A stretch of DNA of 64,000 bases from Azorhizobium sp943371865 (lineage in GTDB: Bacteria > Pseudomonadota > Alphaproteobacteria > Rhizobiales > Xanthobacteraceae): assembly GCF_943371865.1 (NCBI RefSeq), contig NZ_CALRWL010000010.1, positions 62,001 through 126,000 on the forward strand, in the 5' to 3' direction. Position 1 is the first letter of the stretch, and each line of letters begins with the position of its first letter. Below are positions 24,360-32,289 of the stretch, piece by piece. The notes under the pieces were generated by a model. The model had not been told where the DNA came from. It saw nothing but the letters and a program-made list of their open reading frames with translations, and did not search any database. The position numbers were made by a program, and so were the translations under genes.

Positions 24360-27300
24360 ATGGCTAAGCCTGACGTCGGCGATCAGAGGATGGGATTTGA
24401 TCAGCTCGGATATTCGTTGATCGGCGTACGGGATTTTGCGCTGTATCGAGGCGCAGCGAATGATGGTAACAAAATACTTTTAAAGACATCTGACCGTGCG
24501 GACCAAGCCGCCGAGCACGCGGCGCAATTGGCGCGCGAAGCCCAGATGACCATCGTGGGCGACCGCGATTGGGCGGTCCGCCCGCTGGGCCTGACCCACA
24601 CAAAGGGCGCGGCGGCGCTGCTGCTGGACGATCCCGGCGGCGTCCCCCTCTATTCCATCATGACCACTGAGCTCGGCGTCGCGGAGCGCCTGCGCCTGGC
24701 CGTCGGCATCAGCCACGCTGTCCGCGGCATGCACGCCCAAGGTGTTGTGCACCGAGACATCAGGCCGGAGAACATTCTCGCCGACGCCGCGAGCGGAAAC
24801 GCCCGGTTGATGGGCCTGACCATGGACGAGCGATGCACGTCCCATCAACAGGCGCCCTCCGGTTCCTGGCCCGGAAGCCTCGCCTACATGGCGCCCGAGC
24901 AGAGCGGGCGCACCGGCGCGGTGCCCGACGCCCGATCGGACCTCTATGCGCTCGGGATTGTGCTGTACGAGTTGCTGTGCGGCCACCTGCCCTTCTCTGC
25001 CAATACGCCCATGGAGTGGATTCACTGCCATCTGGCGCGCGAGCCCCGCCTGCTGCAGGAGGAGGATCCCGCCATTCCGATCCAGGTGTCGCGGATCGTC
25101 TCGAAGCTGCTGCGGAAATCCCCCGATGAGCGCTACCAGTCCGCAAAGGGCCTGGAAGCGGATCTACAGCGCTGCCTGACGGCGGCCCTGCGCGGAAGCG
25201 TTGAGACGTTTCCCCTCGGTCGTTTTGATCCTGCCTCGATGCTGCGCCAGAGCGGAACCGTCATCGGACGAGACCGGGAGCTGGCCGCGCTGATCGAGGC
25301 CTTCGAGCAGGTCGCCGACAGTGGCCGCTCCGCCGTCGTGCTCGTCCGCGGCGAGGCCGGCGCTGGCAAGACTGCGCTGGTGGAGCAGACGCGGCGTCTC
25401 CTGCAGCCGTCGCGGGTCATCTTCGCCGCCGGAAAGTCCGATCCGGTCCATGCGGAGGTCCCCTATTCCGCGCTCAAGGTGGCGCTCAAGGCGTTGGTGG
25501 ATCGTCTCCTCGGCGAAGATCAGGCCCGCCATGAACTGACCAAGGTCCATGTGCGGCGGGCTCTCGGCGACAGCGGCGGGCTGATCGCGACCATGGTGCC
25601 GGAGATCGAGGCGCTCATCGGCGAGACCCCACCGGACGCCAGCTCTCCGGAAACCGCCGGCGCGCGCATGATCGACGCCATCCGGCGGCTGCTGGCCTCT
25701 TTCACCGCCCAGGGCCAGGTCCTGGTCCTGTTCCTGGACGACCTGCAATGGGCCGATGTGGGCACCATCGAGCTGCTATGCAATCTGGTGGAACGGGGCG
25801 ACGGCGACCGGATTCTCATGGTCTGCGCCCTGCGCCCTTCCGCTGCGGGGATCGAGCCGGACGCCCCACGCCAGCGCCAGCTCGCCCGCCTCGCCGCGAC
25901 CGCGCGCGGCATTCCCATCGCCCCGCTCGAAGCGGGTGCCATCCATGCGCTCGTGGCCAGCCTGCTCCAGGTGGATCTTGATCAGGCGGCGCCGCTGGCG
26001 CCGATCGTTGGCGCGGCGACAGGTGGCAACCCGTTCGCCATCGGCCAGTTCCTCTACAGCCTCGCCGACGATGGGCTGCTGACCTACGACGCCGCTTTGG
26101 CCCGCTGGAGCTGGGATCAGGCCGAGATTACCCAGCGCGCGTTCACCGATGACGTAGCTGATCTCCTGGTCAGCACGCTGCGAAAACTCACCCCGGGCGC
26201 GCTCCTGGCTCTTGAATGGCTGTCATGCCTCGGGTCGGACGTGCGCGACGCGTTGTTCGAGTCCGCAACCGCTGACGCGGAACGCCTCCGGTCCGCTTTG
26301 GCGGAGGCCATTCAGGCCGGCTTCCTGCTGCGCCAGGACAAAGGCTATCGCTTCACCCACGACCGGATCCGCGACGCGGTCTACGAGGGGATTCCCGCAC
26401 TGCGGCGCGCCAGCTGTCATGCCGAGATCGCCGCGCGTCTGCTGGAGCACCGCCAAGCCGCAGGGCGCGACGTCTCGATTTACGACGTCACCGCCCAATT
26501 CAATCTGGCCAGCATCGACAGCCACAGCGCCGGTGTGGACCCGGCACTGGCCTCGGCGCTGAACCTGGACGCGGCGCGAGAGGCCAAGGCCGCCAACAAT
26601 TACCCCGCCGCGCTCGGCTATTGCCGGCATGGCACCGACCTGCTGCCCGAGACCGCCTGGTCCTCCCACTATGGGCTGATGCTGGCGCTGCATATGCTCG
26701 CGGCGGAATGTGAGATCCTCACCGGCGAGCGCGCCCTGGCCGATGCGCGCCTCGCCGCCCTGGCGGACCGTGCCGCGAACCTGCTGGACCTTGGGGCCGT
26801 TACCCGGCTGCGGGTGTCCCTCTTCACCACCATGGATCGGTCCGACGAAGCGGTGGCGACCGGCCTTGCCTATCTCGCGCGCCTTGGCCCCGCTTGGTCG
26901 CCCCGACGCGGCACATCCATCCAGGCCGAATATGCCGCCCTGCTCGCCCGCCTGGATGGGCGCACCATCGAGAGTCTGGCGGACCTCCCGCGCATGGCCG
27001 ACCCGGTGTTTGAGGGGGCGGTGAATGTGCTCGCCGAGGTCATGTCGCCGGCCTCCTTCCTCGATCCGGAGTTGCATGACCTGATCCCGCTCCGACTGGC
27101 CAATCTCAGCCTGGAGCACGGCCTCGCGGAAGCCTCCTGCTTTGCCTTTGTCCACCTGGCCATGGTCATCGGCCCGGCCTTCGGCGCCTATGAGATCGCC
27201 TTCCGGTTCGGCCAGTTGGGCCTGGACCTGACGGCCCGTCCGGGGCTCGACCGGGTCAAGCCGAAGGTGCTGATGTGCCTCGGCAATCTGGTGCTGCCCT

Positions 27301-29882
27301 GGACGCGGCCGGTGCGGGAGGGCCAGCCCCTGATCCGCGCCGCTTTCGAGCTGGCGAAAACCAGCGGCGACATCAACTTTGCCGCGTACAGCTGCAACAA
27401 TCTCGTCTCCAACATGCTTCTGGCGGGTGATCCGCTCCCCCATGTGGAGGAGGAGATCCGATGGGGCCTGGCCTATGCCGAGCGCGTCAGCCTGGGGCGG
27501 GTGAGCCTGATCCTGAAGGCCCAGCTGATGCTGGTGCGCGCGCTGCGCGATGGCGCGCCCACGCCGGGCGAGAGTGCGGGCTCCGACGCGGACGCCGCAG
27601 CCATGGAGCGCATGTTCGTCGACGCCCCCCGCCTGGCGGTGGCCGAATATTGCTATTGGGTGCGCCAGCTACAGATGCGGGTGCTGACCGGCCGCTACCG
27701 GGAGGCCCAGGATGCCGCGACGCGCGCAAAAGCGCTCATGTGGACGTCGCCCTATTTTCTGGAGACGGCGGAATTCCATCTCTATGCCGGCCTGGCCTAC
27801 GCCCTGGCGGAACACGAGACTGGAGCCGCAGCCGCGGCGGCCCAGGTCACCGGCCATCGCGATCAGGCGGCGATCTGGCATGCATCATGCCCGGACAATT
27901 TCGCCGCCATGTTCCATCTGCTGAGCGCTGAGGTCGCGCGGCTGGACGATCGCCCCAGCGATGCGGCCGAGCTTTACGAACGGGCCATCGCCTGCGGCCG
28001 CCGATTTGGCATGCCCCATCACGAGGCCCTGGCCAGCGAATGCGCCGGCGCGTTTTACCGGCAGCGCTCCCTTCCCATTGCCGCCGAAGGCTATGAGCAG
28101 AATGCCGTGGCGAGCTACGGCCGGTGGGGCGCGGCCGCGAAACTGCGACAGGCCGGCAGTCACGGCGCCACAAACCGGACGCCCTTCTCGCCGCCGGCGC
28201 ACGGCACCGGGCTCAGGTCCGGCACCCTCGACATCGCCACCGTATTGCGCGCCTCTCAGGCGGTATCGGAGGAGATTGTCCTTGAAACGCTGATCGAGCG
28301 TCTGCTGCACCTGGCCCTGGAGAACGCCGGCGCCGACCGTGGTGCCCTGCTGCTGCTGCAGGACCAGAAACTGGAGGTCATCGGCACCGCAGAGACGCGC
28401 ACGAGCGGCATCGTCATCCAGATCGCGCCATTTGCCGCGCCCCTGCGGCCGCTTCCCACCGCCCTGATCAACCGCGTGGCGCGCAGTCGCCAGAGCGTCA
28501 TTCTCGATGATGCGCAGGCCCCATCGGACGCGGGCAGCGCGCTTTGCGCTGCCGGAGATGCCCGCTCGGTGCTCTGCCTGCCACTGATGAAGCGCGGCGC
28601 GTTGATCGGCGTGCTCTATATGGAAAACACCCTCTCCCCGCATGTATTCTCCGAGGAGCGCCTCAGCACGCTGGAGCTGATCGGTGCCCAGGCGGCCATT
28701 TCCATCGAAAATGCGCGCCTGTATGAAGAGCTTCATCAAGACATCGCCCGGCGGATCGCCATCGAGGAAGACCTGCGCCGCAGCCGCACCTTCCTCGCCG
28801 CCGCGCAGCAGGTGAGCCGGGTCGGCAGTTGGTATTGGGACGAGGGCGCCCACACGGTGGTCTGGTCCGATGAGCAGTTCCGGCTGCTGGGCTATGCCCC
28901 CGACCAGACACCGGCGTCGTTCGACGCCTTCTGGGCGCGGGTCCATCCCGACGATCTCGAAGATGCCCGCAAGATCCTGGATGCGGGCTTCCGAACCCAG
29001 GTCAGTTGCTCCGCCGCATTCCGCGTGGTGCTTCCAGATGGACAGGTGCGGTACATGGAGAGCCTGAGCACGCCGGTACCGCGTCCCAACAACCAGTTGT
29101 TCGACTTTGTCGGCACACTGATGGATGTCACCGAACGCAGGCAGGCGGAGGAGGGCCTGAAGATGGCGGAGGCGGAACTGGCGCGGGTGTCGCGCCTGAC
29201 CACCATGGGCCAACTCATGGCCTCCATCGCCCACGAGGTGAACCAGCCTTTGGCGGCCATCGTCACCAATGCCAGCGCGGGGGTACGGTGGCTGGAGCGG
29301 TCTCCACCCGATATCGGCGAGGCCAGGGTCCTGATGGCGCGCATTGCCGAGCAGGGCGCGCGCGCCGGCGATATCATCCGCGGCCTGCGCGGCCTTGCCA
29401 ACAAGTCGGGCACGGAGAGGGCGCTATTCGCCTTCAAGGACGCGCTGGACGAGGTGCTGGTGCTGACCGGAGCCGAGCTGCGTCGGCATCGGGTCACGCT
29501 GGTGGTTCACCTCACGCCGCGCCATCCCGTGGTGCTGGGCGATCGGGTGCAGATCCAGCAGGTGCTGATCAATCTGGTGATGAACGCCGCCGAGGCCATG
29601 GCCGATCGCCCAGGAGCGCGGCTGCTCTCCATCATGTCGGACAAAGTGGATGATGACCGCTTGCACGTGGAGATTTCCGACACCGGCAGCGGCATCCGCC
29701 CGGAGGACGCTGACCGCATCTTCGATGCGTTCTACACAACCAAGGCCACGGGCATGGGCATGGGGCTGTCCATCTGCCGATCCATCGTGGAGGCCCACGG
29801 GGGTCGCCTCACTGCCGTCGCCCGGAACGTGGGCACCGTGTTCAGCTTCTCCCTCCCCTCAGACACCGGCAACCGGGAATGA
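24360..29882 (+). CDS. Multidomain Ser/Thr-kinase-like / ATPase / GAF / PAS / sensor histidine kinase
   Basis: This 1840-residue cytoplasmic signalling protein has five parts. (1) A Ser/Thr protein-kinase fold (about 15-290) has K42, H131-R-D133 and N138, APE at 178-180 and SDLYALGIVLYELL, but GLT (152-154) replaces DFG, so the metal-binding Asp is lost. (2) An AAA/STAND ATPase has Walker A GEAGAGKTALVEQ near 330 and Walker B LVLFLDDLQWAD near 455, followed by a long helical (TPR-like) region to about 1280. (3) A GAF domain spans about 1288-1460. (4) A PAS fold spans about 1475-1595. (5) A FixL-like HisKA/HATPase follows, with H-box SIAHEVNQPL near 1622 and G-boxes DTGSGI and GMGMGLSI. There is no receiver domain. 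The start at 24360 has GGAG six bases upstream. The stop overlaps the MFS gene (ATGA). The ligand is unknown. Confidence 0.9.
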   Translation: MAKPDVGDQRMGFDQLGYSLIGVRDFALYRGAANDGNKILLKTSDRADQAAEHAAQLAREAQMTIVGDRDWAVRPLGLTHTKGAAALLLDDPGGVPLYSIMTTELGVAERLRLAVGISHAVRGMHAQGVVHRDIRPENILADAASGNARLMGLTMDERCTSHQQAPSGSWPGSLAYMAPEQSGRTGAVPDARSDLYALGIVLYELLCGHLPFSANTPMEWIHCHLAREPRLLQEEDPAIPIQVSRIVSKLLRKSPDERYQSAKGLEADLQRCLTAALRGSVETFPLGRFDPASMLRQSGTVIGRDRELAALIEAFEQVADSGRSAVVLVRGEAGAGKTALVEQTRRLLQPSRVIFAAGKSDPVHAEVPYSALKVALKALVDRLLGEDQARHELTKVHVRRALGDSGGLIATMVPEIEALIGETPPDASSPETAGARMIDAIRRLLASFTAQGQVLVLFLDDLQWADVGTIELLCNLVERGDGDRILMVCALRPSAAGIEPDAPRQRQLARLAATARGIPIAPLEAGAIHALVASLLQVDLDQAAPLAPIVGAATGGNPFAIGQFLYSLADDGLLTYDAALARWSWDQAEITQRAFTDDVADLLVSTLRKLTPGALLALEWLSCLGSDVRDALFESATADAERLRSALAEAIQAGFLLRQDKGYRFTHDRIRDAVYEGIPALRRASCHAEIAARLLEHRQAAGRDVSIYDVTAQFNLASIDSHSAGVDPALASALNLDAAREAKAANNYPAALGYCRHGTDLLPETAWSSHYGLMLALHMLAAECEILTGERALADARLAALADRAANLLDLGAVTRLRVSLFTTMDRSDEAVATGLAYLARLGPAWSPRRGTSIQAEYAALLARLDGRTIESLADLPRMADPVFEGAVNVLAEVMSPASFLDPELHDLIPLRLANLSLEHGLAEASCFAFVHLAMVIGPAFGAYEIAFRFGQLGLDLTARPGLDRVKPKVLMCLGNLVLPWTRPVREGQPLIRAAFELAKTSGDINFAAYSCNNLVSNMLLAGDPLPHVEEEIRWGLAYAERVSLGRVSLILKAQLMLVRALRDGAPTPGESAGSDADAAAMERMFVDAPRLAVAEYCYWVRQLQMRVLTGRYREAQDAATRAKALMWTSPYFLETAEFHLYAGLAYALAEHETGAAAAAAQVTGHRDQAAIWHASCPDNFAAMFHLLSAEVARLDDRPSDAAELYERAIACGRRFGMPHHEALASECAGAFYRQRSLPIAAEGYEQNAVASYGRWGAAAKLRQAGSHGATNRTPFSPPAHGTGLRSGTLDIATVLRASQAVSEEIVLETLIERLLHLALENAGADRGALLLLQDQKLEVIGTAETRTSGIVIQIAPFAAPLRPLPTALINRVARSRQSVILDDAQAPSDAGSALCAAGDARSVLCLPLMKRGALIGVLYMENTLSPHVFSEERLSTLELIGAQAAISIENARLYEELHQDIARRIAIEEDLRRSRTFLAAAQQVSRVGSWYWDEGAHTVVWSDEQFRLLGYAPDQTPASFDAFWARVHPDDLEDARKILDAGFRTQVSCSAAFRVVLPDGQVRYMESLSTPVPRPNNQLFDFVGTLMDVTERRQAEEGLKMAEAELARVSRLTTMGQLMASIAHEVNQPLAAIVTNASAGVRWLERSPPDIGEARVLMARIAEQGARAGDIIRGLRGLANKSGTERALFAFKDALDEVLVLTGAELRRHRVTLVVHLTPRHPVVLGDRVQIQQVLINLVMNAAEAMADRPGARLLSIMSDKVDDDRLHVEISDTGSGIRPEDADRIFDAFYTTKATGMGMGLSICRSIVEAHGGRLTAVARNVGTVFSFSLPSDTGNRE

Positions 29883-31237
29883 CCCAACCTGCCCCAGATG
29901 ATCTGCTCGACTACTATGACCAGCGCCCGCTCAACGGGAGCTACTGGTCAAGTTTTGCCATCATCGCCACCATCGCGGTGATGGATTTTGCGGATTTCTT
30001 CTTCATCGGCTTCATCCTCTCGATCATCGGCCGTGAATGGCAGCTCACTTACTGGCAGTCCGCCGCCATCCTCTACGGCGGCGGTGTCGGCTCCATCGTG
30101 GCGGCGCTGCTGTGGGGATATCTGTCGGACCGATGGGGCCGCCGACGGCTGATTGTGGCCGGCACCTGCATCTGCGCCATCAGTTCCGGGCTGATCGGTT
30201 TCCTGCCGGACGGGCATTGGCAAGGCCTTGTGGCCCTGCGCGTCCTGGTGGGTTTCGGCCTCGCGGCCGCGGCAACCCCCTCGCTCGCGATGATCGTCGA
30301 GACCACCCCGACCCGCCATCGCACGGCCATCACCAGCCTGTTCATGGTGTTCTCCAGCCTTGGCATTCTGCTGGCGGCCACCTCCGCGGGATTGCTGCTG
30401 GGCGTCCTCGGATGGCGCGGCCTGAGCTTCCTCGGGGCCGCCCCGCTGATCCCCGCCGCATTGGCCTTCTTCTTCCTTCCGGAATCCGCCCGCTGGCTCC
30501 ATGCGACCGGCCGGCAGGACCTGGCGCGGGCGGAAATCGCCCGACAGATCGGACGCGATCTGCCGGCCGCCGCGCTCACGTCGCGCCCGCCCATCCCCGC
30601 CGTGCGCCTGCGCGAACTCTACAAGTCGCCGCGCCTGTTCTGGCAGACCATGATCCTCAACGCCTGTTCGCTGACCGTGGTGTTCGGCTATTATCTCTGG
30701 GGGCCCAGCATCATCGCCGATGTCCATGGGGCCTCGGCGCAGACCGCGGCGCGCTATTTCATGATCATTGCCCTCTCGGGGGCCGTGGGCCGGGTGGTGG
30801 TGGCGATGATCGCGCCCAAGCTGGGACGCCGGCGCTCCGGGGCGACCTGCGCCATCGCGGCCGCCGCGTCCTTGGCGGCCATCGCGATCACGACCCATCT
30901 GGGAGCCACCAGCGGCAATGTGATGATCGCGCTGATCGCCATGACATCCTTCTTCTGCGAGGGCGGGCTGGCCAATCTGGCGCCGTTTGCCATCGAACAA
31001 TATGGCGCGCGACTGGGCGCACGCGCCGCGGGCCTGGCCCAGGCGGCATCGGGCATCGGCCGGATCGTGGGGCCTTTGATTCTCGCCCTGATGGCAGGCG
31101 CCAGCAATATCGTCGCCCCGGCCATGACCCAGGCCGCCATCGCCCCGACCTTCCTGGTGTTTGCCGGCTGCATGATCTGCGTCGCCCTGGCGTTCCTGCT
31201 GCTCGCCGAGGAAATGCACGGCCGCCGCATGGCATAG
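29879..31237 (+). CDS. MFS transporter, sugar/aromatic-acid-symporter-like
   Basis: This 452-residue protein has 12 predicted helices. The loop 2-3 signature reads GYLSDRWGRRRL, and LPESARWL in the central loop is the mark of the sugar-porter/aromatic-acid-symporter branch of the major facilitator superfamily. An acidic residue pair sits in helix 1 (AVMDFADFFFIGF), as in AAHS-type proton symporters. It is translationally coupled to the large histidine kinase (stop and start share ATGA at 29879-29882), so sensor and transporter are made together. A simple reading is that the kinase controls, or is informed by, uptake or export of the same compound. The substrate is unknown. Confidence 0.88.
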   Translation: MTQPAPDDLLDYYDQRPLNGSYWSSFAIIATIAVMDFADFFFIGFILSIIGREWQLTYWQSAAILYGGGVGSIVAALLWGYLSDRWGRRRLIVAGTCICAISSGLIGFLPDGHWQGLVALRVLVGFGLAAAATPSLAMIVETTPTRHRTAITSLFMVFSSLGILLAATSAGLLLGVLGWRGLSFLGAAPLIPAALAFFFLPESARWLHATGRQDLARAEIARQIGRDLPAAALTSRPPIPAVRLRELYKSPRLFWQTMILNACSLTVVFGYYLWGPSIIADVHGASAQTAARYFMIIALSGAVGRVVVAMIAPKLGRRRSGATCAIAAAASLAAIAITTHLGATSGNVMIALIAMTSFFCEGGLANLAPFAIEQYGARLGARAAGLAQAASGIGRIVGPLILALMAGASNIVAPAMTQAAIAPTFLVFAGCMICVALAFLLLAEEMHGRRMA

Positions 31238-31295
31238 GCCAACCCAGATCCGGCGCACCTCAGCAGGGGCATCCGCCGGAACGCTCGTCGCCCAT

Positions 31296-31325
31296 CTTGC
31301 CGTTGCCCGTCTTGCCGTTGCCCGC
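31296..31325. repeat. 15-bp tandem duplication just after the tssJ stop
   Basis: CTTGCCGTTGCCCGT (31296-31310) is followed directly by CTTGCCGTTGCCCGC (31311-31325), one base before the TAA of tssJ (31327-31329 on the minus strand). It is 3' noncoding sequence of tssJ. Confidence 0.7.
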
Positions 31326-31326
31326 C

Positions 31327-31872
31327 TTACGGAAAGCCCTTGTGCCCGACCACGACCGGGATGAATTTGGCTGTGATGCCCGACAAATTGAGCTGCACGT
31401 CATTTACCAGGCCGGGCTGCAACCCGATGGTGGAGCGCCATTGGGCGGTGTCGATGGTGCGGAACGCCACCAGCACCCCGAGCGAGGTGGCTTCCAGCGG
31501 CACCGTTTCCTGGATCGGAATATTGCCGGACGGCGGCACCAGCACTTCCTTCTTGGAGAGCATGCTGGAACCGAGCACCTGCGCATCGGAAGCATAGAGC
31601 GTCTGGAAATCACTCTGCAGGAAGGCGGTCTCGTCCTTCAGCACATAGAGCCGGACATTGACCGGCGAGGCCTGCCCGGTGGGGCTGGGATTGATGGTGT
31701 CATCGGCCAGCAGGCGCACACCGATGATGGTGGGCTTCGGCGCGCCCAGGCCGGCGCATCCGCTCAAACTGGCCAGGCTGCCAATGAGGAAGGTTCGCCG
31801 CGCCAGATGCGGACCGCTCCAAGCGGCACCGCACCCATGTCCCGGTTTTTCCGTCGCGGACCGTCCTGACAA
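31327..31872 (-). CDS. tssJ: Type VI secretion lipoprotein TssJ
   Basis: This lipoprotein of about 181 residues anchors the T6SS membrane complex TssJLM to the outer membrane. After a basic RRTFLIGSLAS stretch comes the lipobox LSGC with Cys39. The mature part has the TssJ beta-sandwich pattern: VNVRLYVLKDETAFLQSDFQTLY, the loop EVLVPPSGN and LGVLVAFRTIDTAQWR. I chose the rare start TTG at 31872 because AGGAG lies six bases before it. ATG at 31902 is the alternative but has no good site. The RR before the hydrophobic run leaves Tat export possible. It is transcribed away from the rest of the cluster, diverging from tssH across about 417 bp. Confidence 0.86.
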   Translation of the reverse strand: MSGRSATEKPGHGCGAAWSGPHLARRTFLIGSLASLSGCAGLGAPKPTIIGVRLLADDTINPSPTGQASPVNVRLYVLKDETAFLQSDFQTLYASDAQVLGSSMLSKKEVLVPPSGNIPIQETVPLEATSLGVLVAFRTIDTAQWRSTIGLQPGLVNDVQLNLSGITAKFIPVVVGHKGFP

Positions 31873-32289
31873 GAAGCACTCCTGATGATTGCTCAGCGAC
31901 ATGCTGCTCAGCGACGACCCGCCCTCTATCCCCTCGACATGGGCGATGCGCAAACGGAGCCTATCATTCCTGATCCCACGGATCGAAGACAACCTCGCGT
32001 CCCGGAACGCGGGTTGGCGAATGGGTTAATTCGGGCATGCCGAAGCCGAGGCTCTTACATGCGCCGACGATCTGGATGCGGTCCCGCCCCCATGCAACAC
32101 GCCTGACGGGTGGCCCCGGCTTCCACAGCTCTGTGCGGTCGCGCGCTGTTTTGCGGAAATCTCAGCGTCCGTGGTGAAGGTGACACATTCCACTAGCCAT
32201 ACATCGTCCGGAACGCCACTGTGCGGAAAAAATCACGTACCCATGCACCGGTCATGGATGCGATCTTTCAATTGCGGGTGAGGATGTCA
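31873..32289. other. Divergent tssJ-tssH control region
   Basis: This 417-bp gap must hold the promoters for tssJ (-) and the main T6SS operon (+). I could not identify a sigma-54 (TGGCAC-N5-TTGC) or a convincing sigma-70 site. No gene is seen. The last bases carry GTGAGG, the ribosome-binding site of tssH. Confidence 0.4.
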
